Shown here: positions 24,108-32,199 of the stretch, piece by piece
Position numbering within the stretch: the stretch's first letter is position 1
Layout: the number at the start of each line of letters is the position of its first letter
Origin: Trileptium ribeirensis
Lineage: Eukaryota; Nematoda; Enoplea; Enoplida; Thoracostomopsidae
Assembly (NCBI GenBank): GCA_030248225.1
Contig: JASANE010012010.1
Coordinates: 1-64,000, forward strand
DNA: 64,000 nt
Reading direction: 5' to 3'
Translations under genes and position numbers: made by a program
Notes under the pieces: model-generated
Seen by the model: only the letters and a program-made list of their open reading frames with translations
The model's database searches: none
Told to the model about the DNA's origin: nothing

Positions 24108-24559
24108 AAGAATTTAAAGGATATTTTATTAAATTTTCCAGGATTTCATATTTTTCCACTGCAGCATTGCGAATTCCAAAATTTTCCAAGACGAGAGCAC
24201 CCAGTTTACATTTCAATATATCATATTATACAAACTAACCTCAGTACTACCAAAACTACTTGCTGCCTATTAAACTGGCAATGGAGTGAATGTAGCGTTT
24301 TCTCTAAACTAAATTACCCTATTCCAAACACCGGCTGAGCAATGCGTGACTCGTGCGAAAGTGGTATAAATCGAAATGTGTTTCAAGTTATGTAACACAG
24401 AGTTACGTGGAATAATAAACTTCAAAAGATATCTACCACCAGGTCTCAAATACAATCGACTACGATTCGTCAGCAAGTAACTGCCAGCAAAAGCCGATGA
24501 AAGCACAACATTGGGGACTACTAAATAATAACTTATACCCGCAATATAAATATATAACG

Positions 24560-24565
24560 TTTATT
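24560..24565 (-). promoter_or_regulatory. Poly(A) signal of the HRI-like gene
   Basis: AATAAA on the minus strand, 12 bases after the stop codon. It is unusually close, implying a very short 3' UTR unless a further distal site is used. Confidence 0.5.
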
Positions 24566-24577
24566 AAATAATTTGTA

Positions 24578-24793
24578 TCAGAATCCCTCCGACTCAGATA
24601 TATGTCGAATTATTCCCTCTTTTGATTTAATGATTTGTTTTAAACGCTTAATTTCCAGCTTCTGTTCCGAAATCTGTCTTCGCATTGCGGCAATTTCACG
24701 ATCTTTCCAATCGAAATAAATATTTTTGAGCAGCTTTGCTGCTGTTGGACGCTTTGCAGGATCTTTACGTGTTAGTTGCAGGATTAGCTTTGT
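24578..24793 (-). CDS. EIF2AK1: HRI-like eIF2-alpha kinase, last coding exon
   Basis: Terminal exon (72 codons including the stop) of a kinase that phosphorylates eIF2-alpha under haem shortage or stress. The acceptor is CATTTAG at 24794 and above, phase 0. The exon begins with kinase subdomain XI, LTRKDPAKRPTAAKLL, whose Arg is the conserved structural arginine. About 45 further residues form a basic amphipathic coiled coil (QISEQKLEIKRLKQII) and end SESEGF. A short coiled-coil tail straight after the kinase lobe is typical of HRI and not of PERK, GCN2 or PKR. The stop is TGA at 24578-24580, and an AATAAA signal lies 12 bases beyond it (24560-24565, minus). The exon joins in frame to 27084-27221. 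Confidence 0.85.
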   Translation of the reverse strand, partial: TKLILQLTRKDPAKRPTAAKLLKNIYFDWKDREIAAMRRQISEQKLEIKRLKQIIKSKEGIIRHISESEGF

Positions 24794-25020
24794 CTAAATG
24801 TTTTATTTATAAATATAAAAACGAGAACAATTCCCAACAAATCATTTTATTCTTACCGTACACACCACTCCACATTTCACAAACGACCACACTAAAGAAC
24901 GTAACTCATTACCAGGGAAGACTTTTCCCAAGAACACCGGAAAAACATAGCTTCTCGCTGTGTAATCTCTGGCTAGCAGAAGTTTTCAGACATGTTTAAA
25001 ACAAGAGTGCATTATGAAAG

Positions 25021-25331
25021 AGTATGACACTCCACCGCACTTTAACGTAACCCAGTATCTGATGACACCGGCGTTTTCGGCCTTACCCCGCTCGTTTCTG
25101 TAAGGTCGTCATGCACAGATTCCACTCATTTGGAAGGAGGTAGCTTACACTCCCCTCATTTTGTACCCATTTGGGGATAGATTGGTCCCTCATTTTTGAT
25201 GGACGTCGGTTGATAAACCGCTACATATATATCTGTGCATCACGACCTCTCCCAGAAATGAGGGGACAAGATCGAAAACGCCCGTGTCACCAGCTACGGG
25301 TTTACATTATAGTGCAGGAAAGTGTCATACT
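25021..25331. mobile_element. MITE with ~60-bp terminal inverted repeats
   Basis: The left end, AGTATGACAC at 25021, recurs inverted at 25322-25331. Homology between the ends extends about 60 bp, through GATGACACCGGCGTTTTCGG on the left and CGAAAACGCCCGTGTCACC on the right. There is no ORF. It sits in the intron between the two HRI-like exons. The left part of a second copy is at 27725-28050. Confidence 0.65.
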
Positions 25332-25364
25332 CAAGGTCTTTTTTCAAAACGGACCCTGGGTCCA

Positions 25365-25410
25365 GACCTTAAACGCTGGGTCCAGACCTTAAACGCTGGG
25401 TCCAGATTTA
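25365..25410. repeat. 20-bp tandem repeat
   Basis: TGGGTCCAGACCTTAAACGC occurs twice in full, followed by a third partial TGGGTCCAGA. Further GGGTCCA-containing phrases lie at 25675-25760, so this is part of a degenerate local array. Confidence 0.7.
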
Positions 25411-27083
25411 CAATGTTTGGCTCGAGAATTTCACGTATTTTTTTTACAATAAACAAACGAAAAAAACGATAGACGAAAGAGACGATAGACAGTGAAGAAA
25501 CGTAATTACATAGCTAGGATTCCCTGCATGTCCCACGCAAAGATAAAGAATGAGGGTCATCCATGAAACCAACATCAAGCAATTATATATACACATGTAA
25601 GCACGAACGGCTGAAACCCTACACTTTGTAATAGAATTTATTACTAAACTCTATGTCTCCGAAGTCGAAACTGCCCTGGGTCCAGTGTGGGTCAAGCAAA
25701 AAATTTTTTTGGGTCCACGTAAAAATATTTGAGTCCAACCCCACCTGTGGACCCAAAAAACCTAGGATTAAGCCTTTTGTAGATGCAAGGCTTGGTGAAG
25801 TTGGAATGAACAAATATACTAATTAGAAATGCAATAAACCGGAAGCGTGGGGCCTCGGCTTGAACGATGCAAGTGATGCAGCGTTGACCACCTCATATGG
25901 CAAACCAAATCCAAACCCATCTGTGAACCCAAAAAAACCTTGGTCATACTCCTTGTTAATACACTCTTGGTTAAACTAAATGTGGTGCTGCAGCTTTTTA
26001 ATGAAAATATACACTTGCAATTCATTTATTCAAAACGTCTACAATACTTTCATACTGTCAAATTTCGTGCGGTAAACAAAATATATAACGATGATTTTGA
26101 AATCCACGCGCTCACCTCACACGCAAATGGACAGTACCGATTAACAATAGTATCACAGTTCCTATCATTACGAAAAAACATAATAATGCAAGCATTTAAC
26201 TTGAAAAAATTGAAAAGTATATTATAAGCATTCGGATGCAAGCCGCTATATTTACCCTTATTAATAATATAGATATATTCACTCGACATGTAGCATGAAA
26301 TTATTAACTGCGCGGGAGAAATTTTGCGTCAAATTACCGTTACGGCCAAAAATAAGTGCCAATGATCGATCGACTTCGATCGAAAAAAAATTCGTTCGAT
26401 TTGGATTGTAAGAAATTATATAACGATTTCAATTTTAGCGCAATTATATAAGTTTTAGTTCATAAAATTTCGATCGATTGTCAACTCACTTGCACTTAAG
26501 AGACGAATAAGTTTATGTGTAGTGTAGCCTCGTGCTGCTGTGCGCAACGTGTGAAAAGCCACATGCAGAGATCCTGCAATCCTCAAAAATGTCAGTCGTA
26601 TTTCAAACGAACAAACATCGAGCAGAAATTTGAACAAAATTTACCTGTGCAGGAACAAGTTTCGTATACGTTTAAAACGCACATTAAAAATTTGGAACAA
26701 ATGTCGAATAAAAAGTGTCGAATGAGCGTGTACCACAGAACAAACAGCACTCAGCTTTGGTAAATACTGTAGAATTACTTTCATATTTCCCACTGTGTTA
26801 TGATCTAATATAGAGTATTAGGAAAGCATGAAATAGTGGCTTTACGGTTCTTGTTGATACGACCTATGTCGTATATGTGAGGTAAAGTTATAAAGCGAAC
26901 TGTAGACATTCATGAAAATAGATTATGTTAAACGAACATAAAAATAACAACTACAAAGACGTTTCACCTGCAGGTGGAAATTATATTAGTGTTAAGTCAT
27001 TTCTTATTAAATTCGACCCCAACACACAATAATTACATCGTTGCAGTAATCCGGTCTCAACATGTCAGCTATAAATTGCTTAC
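25411..27083 (-). other. Intron of the HRI-like gene
   Basis: Lies between the two kinase exons. Apart from the MITE and GGGTCCA repeats it is plain AT-rich sequence. An open frame at 26515-26763 (plus) is not recognisable as a protein. Confidence 0.6.
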
Positions 27084-27221
27084 TTCCGCAGGCCAGTGTT
27101 GACCAAAAGAATTTCCTACAGAACTTTTGCGCAATTCCATAATGGCATGAGCTTTTTCCATGTAGGTCGAAAATGGTTGATATAGTTCGTAGATTAAAAT
27201 ACCGAGACTAAATATGTCGAC
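27084..27221 (-). CDS. EIF2AK1: HRI-like eIF2-alpha kinase, penultimate coding exon
   Basis: 46 codons bounded by an acceptor (TTATTACAG, minus strand at 27222 and above) and a GTAAGC donor just below 27084; both junctions are phase 0. It encodes kinase subdomains IX-X: DIFSLGILIYELYQPF, where the Asp-x-x-Ser-x-Gly motif anchors the catalytic loop. Then comes TYMEKAHAIMELR, corresponding to the ERxxxLxxLR helix of eIF2-alpha kinases, ending at HWPAE. The match to HRI is closer than to PERK or GCN2 because the insert between the helix and subdomain XI is short. The preceding exon, with the DFG motif and activation loop, was not found in the window. The upstream intron contains the retroelement complex at 28-38 kb unless the gene is broken there. 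Confidence 0.85.
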
Positions 27222-27537
27222 CTGTAATAAGCAATAATTTTCACAGAACTAAGTATAAAACAAGCCTCAACGTACGAAACAGAACGCCACGTTTCCATGA
27301 AAAATACTACATCAGCACCCGATAAGACACCCAGCCAGTACGACAGACACCATAACCAGTATAAAAGTGGGCACTGAATACAAAACTACCACTAGCGTTT
27401 TTCGTGCTGTTACAAAGCATTTGTTGGTCACATGTTTCCACGAATGTCAAACAAACAATGTCGCTGTCAGAATTTTGAACAGCAGCGCATAACTCCAGAA
27501 AGGTGTAAATTTGGCTAAATTTTTGCATTTCCGCCCT

Positions 27538-27592
27538 TAAAATCTAATGTAAAAGATAGCAGACACTAAAATCTAATGTAAAAGATAGCAGA
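27538..27592. repeat. 28-bp direct duplication
   Basis: The phrase AAAATCTAATGTAAAAGATA followed by GCAG occurs twice in succession. It is a simple local duplication. Confidence 0.75.
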
Positions 27593-27724
27593 AAGTGGGT
27601 ACACAATTCAAAAGATCATTAACACAATATAACGTGAAATGACGTAAATTTTTTAAAACATAATATGTTTTAGAACATAATAATATATACTTTCAAATAT
27701 TATTTGGAAGTCTAAATTCATCAC

Positions 27725-28050
27725 TCTTATCAAGAGTGCATTAGGGAAGAGTATGACACCTCTTTGCACTCACATATAAACACGTGTTTGATGATACGGG
27801 CGTTTACGGCCTAACCCCCCAGGTTCTGAGGTGTCGAGATGCCCCGACATCCCCTCCCCCAATTTCTGGGGGGGGGGGTGGTTAGCTCAAACTCCCCAGT
27901 TTTTTTGGCGGGTGGTAGGTCGGCACCCAATTTTTTTTGGGGGGGTCCGACCTATACGAAATAAAACTGGGGGAGGTCCGACCTACCATACCTAGAAACT
28001 GGGGGGGGGGGTAGGCCGGAAAAAACCCCATTACAAAAGCAGGGTTAGTG
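27725..28050. mobile_element. MITE fragment, left part of the 25021 family
   Basis: AAGAGTGCATTAGGGAAGAG, then TATGACACC, a GATGATACGGGCGTTTACGG block and an AGCTCAAACTCCCC block follow the same order as at 25004-25160. The right TIR is absent. G homopolymers of up to about ten bases (27870-28010) have expanded inside it. Confidence 0.55.
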
Positions 28051-28172
28051 AGAGGTGGGGGGAGGGTACCTCCTCCCTAGAGCCCCTCTCATAAAAAGAA
28101 AATACAACATTTAAAAAAAAAAAAAAAAACAAAACAAAAAAAATCGACAAAAAAGGATTAGGAGCGGAGGAA
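28051..28172. other. A-rich junction before the truncated integrase
   Basis: Low-complexity A-rich sequence joins the MITE fragment to the first integrase codons. The integrase frame stays open upstream of 28173 only through lysine codons, so the true 5' part of the retroelement is missing here. Confidence 0.5.
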
Positions 28173-30563
28173 ATGCACATATTTCGGCACATGAGTTTAG
28201 CTTATCACCCTCAGGCAAACGGTGAAATTGAGAGATTTAATAGGACACTATTATATTTACTGCGAGTAAGTGTGCCACAAAATGATCATCATTCCTGGGA
28301 TGTATCATTACCATTTTGCATCATGGCTTATAATTCATCAGTACACACAGCAACAAAATATCCACCATTTTTACTCATGCACGGATTCTATCCTAGATTG
28401 CCCGGAGAATACGACACGCATAGCGCAGCTACAGGATACACAGGAGCTCATTCCTATAGAGCCAACGCGCAGCGCTGGATGGCTTCTATTAGGGAACGCG
28501 CATACCAATCAATGAGAGCTGCCCAGGAAGTAAATCAGCTAAGGTACAATAGGCGAGCCCGCGAACCACGCTATCAGACAGGTGAGTTAGTTTGGGTCTA
28601 CAGGCACGACACCACACCAGGAACATCTAGAAAACTTACACCTCGTTGGTGTGGACCGTACAAGATACTAAGGATCACTCCGCCATGCATGAGTGTGAGA
28701 ATGCATTCCAACCCGGAAGGCATGGAACATGTCGTACACATTAATAGGACAAAACCATGTTTTAGGGCATTAGATCCAGTACCAAACGTAGGAGACTGGT
28801 TAGGTCAAGTACACGCTTCCGTACTAGAAAGAGGTTTAAGTGAACCAACCCAACGAATTATCGCTGATAGGGACTTCGTTACGGAAATAGAACCCGTGGA
28901 CGAGGTAGCAGTACGCACTGTAAGAACAGCAGTCAGTGATAGCTCCGACACCGAGAGTATAGAAATGGGTGACCCTAACGATCCTAACCTATATCGCCGG
29001 ACATACGCCGAGATTGAGGCAGAACAAGCAGCAATGGAACACATTGAGTATCGAACGGACGACTACGAGCCGCAAAATCCACGGACGGTCAGGAATCGGA
29101 TTCCTCTGACTGATCCAGATAGGGAAATAGAGCCATCTTGGCCGCCAATATCGCAGGAACAGGTTACTAGCCGAGAGGCCTTTTCATACATACCAGAACC
29201 TGGCAGCCGAGACACACAGGTAGAATACGGACGACATACAATACCAGTAACCACGATGGAAAGAATAGTAGCTACCAGTGAGGAGGTTCCTTTCGGAGTA
29301 CCGACCGTAGGCGTAGGCATACTTGAAGGACAACACTTCTATCCCGCGGATATTACGCTGTCTACTACACCTCGAGGAGCTTCAGGAGGAATTGTCGTAC
29401 CTGGTCCATACACTTCAGGAGACCTACGCTATGCAATCATGCTCGCTGCTCAGGACCATCCATTATTTCAATCACGACCAGCTGAACATATTATGGCATC
29501 ACGACTGCGAGTACCAATGGAAATGTCAACTCAAACTGTAGGAGACTATACGACAATACGCCCTTATAGCGCTCCACCAGCAGCTGCCGACAGGCCCATG
29601 TCTCCTCATCAATACGTTTTCCGCGAAGTGGCCTTTACACAGCCACCAGGGTCACCAATGTCCAGCTATTTATCGGAGACATCGGGTGAAGGTACCTCAG
29701 TTGACGTGAGAGCAGCCGAAGCGGACGATGAACTAACCAGCCAGACATCGCAGGACCCCTCTTCAGCTGAACGACGTGGTCAAGCAGGACAGGAGACGTC
29801 CAGCAGTAGTTCTAGGACGCCTACTACGCACCCAGGAACCTCCGACTCACTAAGTGAATTCACGCTTGCGGAATCAAGTAGTGAACCACCCGCCCACCGA
29901 ATGGGGATCGTGCATGCTGTAACATTAGGTACCCCTCCCCGCGCACGAGCATCGGCAGAAGAACGAGGGAAGGCACTTGTTGGACGGGTCACACAACAGA
30001 AACGAGTCACGCCAGCACGAGGAAGTTCAACCATCCAGCCTGGTACTGTTGACCAACCAGGACCATCCTCGGTAACCATCACTGAGCTGGTACATCCCAC
30101 TGCTGCTGTTACTACCTCCTCAGGAATAATACGCCTCGGTACGACTCATGCGACGGTCCCAACCAGGCATTTGTTACATCGCCAGGCCAGGGATCGGGTC
30201 TTTCGGCCATACGGCGCAGCATCAGACGAAGAGGTAGGAGACGCTCTGCGTAGATCCAGACGTGTAACTTTCCAGGAACCCGAGACGACCGTCATTGAAG
30301 CGGCAGGAACATCAACTAGGCTAGCCTCTACTACACGCACACAATCCACCACTGTCACCACTTCAATGACAAGTGCACCAACACCAACCCCACAACCGCT
30401 TTTAATGGGAGGACGCTCTCCGGGTGGAACCCAGCTACCGACCACATTCCCACGATACCCTTCTAGCCAGGAATTACACCCCGCAGCTTGGCGACGACGA
30501 ACACCCCGACCACCACCCCATGAAGAGTCCGACTCGGACGATCCAGACCTACGGGTGGACTAA
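28173..30563 (+). CDS. Ty3/Gypsy integrase C-terminus with long disordered tail (5'-truncated pol)
   Basis: The first 200 residues are the end of a retroviral-type integrase: AYHPQANGEIERFNRTL, in which the Glu at about residue 20 is the third acidic residue of the DDE triad, then MAYNSSVH and TPFLLMHG-like motifs. A GPY/F module follows near residue 155 (LTPRWCGPYKI to HVVHINRTKPCF). The remaining ~600 residues are Ser/Thr/Pro/Glu-rich with no recognisable fold, ending in basic and acidic blocks (RRRTPRPPP, ESDSDDPD). The rest of pol (protease, reverse transcriptase, RNase H, the integrase core with the two Asp) is absent, so the given ATG is only the first in-frame Met and not a natural start. 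The frame is intact for 796 codons, suggesting a fairly young copy. Two NADAR-domain ORFs follow on the same strand. Confidence 0.85.
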   Translation: MHIFRHMSLAYHPQANGEIERFNRTLLYLLRVSVPQNDHHSWDVSLPFCIMAYNSSVHTATKYPPFLLMHGFYPRLPGEYDTHSAATGYTGAHSYRANAQRWMASIRERAYQSMRAAQEVNQLRYNRRAREPRYQTGELVWVYRHDTTPGTSRKLTPRWCGPYKILRITPPCMSVRMHSNPEGMEHVVHINRTKPCFRALDPVPNVGDWLGQVHASVLERGLSEPTQRIIADRDFVTEIEPVDEVAVRTVRTAVSDSSDTESIEMGDPNDPNLYRRTYAEIEAEQAAMEHIEYRTDDYEPQNPRTVRNRIPLTDPDREIEPSWPPISQEQVTSREAFSYIPEPGSRDTQVEYGRHTIPVTTMERIVATSEEVPFGVPTVGVGILEGQHFYPADITLSTTPRGASGGIVVPGPYTSGDLRYAIMLAAQDHPLFQSRPAEHIMASRLRVPMEMSTQTVGDYTTIRPYSAPPAAADRPMSPHQYVFREVAFTQPPGSPMSSYLSETSGEGTSVDVRAAEADDELTSQTSQDPSSAERRGQAGQETSSSSSRTPTTHPGTSDSLSEFTLAESSSEPPAHRMGIVHAVTLGTPPRARASAEERGKALVGRVTQQKRVTPARGSSTIQPGTVDQPGPSSVTITELVHPTAAVTTSSGIIRLGTTHATVPTRHLLHRQARDRVFRPYGAASDEEVGDALRRSRRVTFQEPETTVIEAAGTSTRLASTTRTQSTTVTTSMTSAPTPTPQPLLMGGRSPGGTQLPTTFPRYPSSQELHPAAWRRRTPRPPPHEESDSDDPDLRVD

Positions 30564-30700
30564 GCCTATATTCGCACGTACCGTAACCCAAACAAACACA
30601 ACAGGCCAACAAAAGGGGGGTAGAAGAGGGGATCAGGAATACATCCACAGGTAAATAAGACTATCCTTAGTACTCGGACTTATTTTGGTATATACATTAT

Positions 30701-30702
30701 AG
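30701..30702 (+). promoter_or_regulatory. Candidate splice acceptor abutting the first NADAR ATG
   Basis: TTTTGGTATATACATTATAG ends exactly at the ATG of the 30703 ORF. The same arrangement (ATTATTACAG then ATG) precedes the second ORF at 32200. This suggests that each ORF is expressed from a spliced mRNA; it is an inference from two matching positions. Confidence 0.45.
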
Positions 30703-31941
30703 ATGCGACGAAGTCACAGCAGCAACAACGTTCGGGGACCGCTGATCCCAAAGGGCGTGCCGCATGCTCCGATGGTTTGTGGCAGCGGGGTCTACCCGAC
30801 GGTGCCCATCTATCGTATCCGACGAGGGCCGCTCGTGCAAATCTTTGCCTCCAAAGGCACTTGTCGGCCCTTGCTAGCCAACGAAACTACGACACTCGAC
30901 ACATTCGAGCATAACGGGCGACGCCTATCCAGCGCGTCCGAACATTTTTACCTCAGCATCTTGGAGCTGCTGGGATTCGACAACGCCGGCAAAGAACTGG
31001 CCAAAGCAGACATCAGCCCAACGGAGCTGCAACTCCGCAGCATTGCCCTGCTTCGTCGGCTGCCGCTCAAAAGGCGTCACATGCTCCAGGCCTATTACCC
31101 GCACATCATGCGGCCGATTCTACTGGCAAAGTTCAGCATGATCGAATGTGCGGAAGAGTTGGAAGCCACCGGCGACCGACTTTTGCTTAGTGCGGCGTTC
31201 GACGATTTTTGGGGGACTGGTACGAGCACCGTCCAATGCTGCTGCGACCGCACGTTCCATAACGTGACGGGACGGTTGCTTGAAGAGGTCCGGGCGTACC
31301 ATCGAGACGGCCTCGTGCGTTGGCCCCAAGTCGTCGTCGTGGGCGACGAACAAGCGTTACCCCTGCTCAACGTCGCCAATCAACACAATTGGCTAGTATT
31401 CGCTTGGCCGCGCATGGAGATGGGCGACTTGATCCAGTGGGCCAACGCGCTCATTACGCCACAGACGGACTGCGTAATTGTTCTCGGCGGTTATGGCAAA
31501 CTGTGGCAGGCCGATCGCAAGGTCTTTTCGCCCAGTGCGTTCACCAAACGCATCAAGCGAAAATTGGAGGTGCTCGAACGACGCCTCCGGGAAAATGCGG
31601 CCGTCTTCATTGCTCCGCCACCACCACAATGGAACGCGGTCAATTATACAAGTGAAGCATGGGCGACGGAGTTACGCATGCGAAAACTGAGTCTCACCGA
31701 ACAACACCAGGCCTTGCGGAACGTCATCATGCCCACATGGTCGGTACCATTAACGGCACCCGAAGCCTGGGACACGGTCGGACCGTTCAACCGGGGTGAG
31801 GATCGCCAACGATGGGCCGAACCGGTAGTGACGCCCGCATGCCATAAGGAACTGGTCAGTTGGGTAGGCCATTATGTTCGCTGCACCGGACTCTTTCGCC
31901 TCGGCGAACAACGCCGTAGCGACCACGAAGAAGAAGAATAG
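30703..31941 (+). CDS. NADAR + SGNH-like accessory protein 1 of the retroelement
   Basis: 412 residues, intact frame. Residues ~45-200 match the NADAR (YbiA-like) family in motif order: SASEHFY (79-83), RPILLAKF (137-144), TGDRLLL (156-162), DDFWGTG (167-173) and GRLLEEVR (190-197). NADAR enzymes are N-glycosidases acting on riboflavin intermediates or on ADP-ribosylated guanine. Residues ~206-395 look like an SGNH/GDSL hydrolase: a VVVGD strand-turn (211-215), a WLVFAWPR strand (230-237), CVIVLGGY (257-264) and VFIAPPPP (301-308). The nucleophile Ser is Glu (GDE) and no Asp-x-x-His is visible, so this half is probably catalytically dead. The C-terminus is acidic. The N-terminal 40 residues are basic and disordered. 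It is a paralogue of the next ORF, 258 bp away. I know of no named gene with this architecture. The N-terminal NADAR assignment is the firmer part. Confidence 0.75.
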   Translation: MRRSHSSNNVRGPLIPKGVPHAPMVCGSGVYPTVPIYRIRRGPLVQIFASKGTCRPLLANETTTLDTFEHNGRRLSSASEHFYLSILELLGFDNAGKELAKADISPTELQLRSIALLRRLPLKRRHMLQAYYPHIMRPILLAKFSMIECAEELEATGDRLLLSAAFDDFWGTGTSTVQCCCDRTFHNVTGRLLEEVRAYHRDGLVRWPQVVVVGDEQALPLLNVANQHNWLVFAWPRMEMGDLIQWANALITPQTDCVIVLGGYGKLWQADRKVFSPSAFTKRIKRKLEVLERRLRENAAVFIAPPPPQWNAVNYTSEAWATELRMRKLSLTEQHQALRNVIMPTWSVPLTAPEAWDTVGPFNRGEDRQRWAEPVVTPACHKELVSWVGHYVRCTGLFRLGEQRRSDHEEEE

Positions 31942-32197
31942 GACGTGCTAAGGAACTTGCTCGCACAAAAGTACCTCCAGCAAAGGGAATGGGAAATTAG
32001 TAGAGAATTATTAAACACCCTGGAGCAATAGAACACGTAACCCTTTAGGGCATAAGGAATTCCGTCTGCGGACGCGCGCGAGAAATCAGGAGCGGAGGTA
32101 GAAATCACGCAGCTATTATATCTTGTTGCACTAGGTATGCAAAGCACAAACTGACTATTGCGAAACGGGACAAAACCTATAAAGGTTATATTATTAC

Positions 32198-32199
32198 AG
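32198..32199 (+). promoter_or_regulatory. Candidate splice acceptor abutting the second NADAR ATG
   Basis: GGTTATATTATTACAG is directly followed by ATGGAC. It parallels the AG at 30701-30702 and supports 32200 as the start rather than any upstream non-ATG codon. Confidence 0.45.

Noticed and set aside
26515..26763. 82-residue Cys/Lys-rich ORF in the kinase intron
   Set aside because: No recognisable domain, no regular zinc-finger spacing, and opposite in strand to the host gene.
32158..32199. Upstream extension of the second NADAR ORF to 32158
   Set aside because: It would need a non-ATG start; the ATG at 32200 directly follows an acceptor-like AG and matches the layout of the first NADAR gene.
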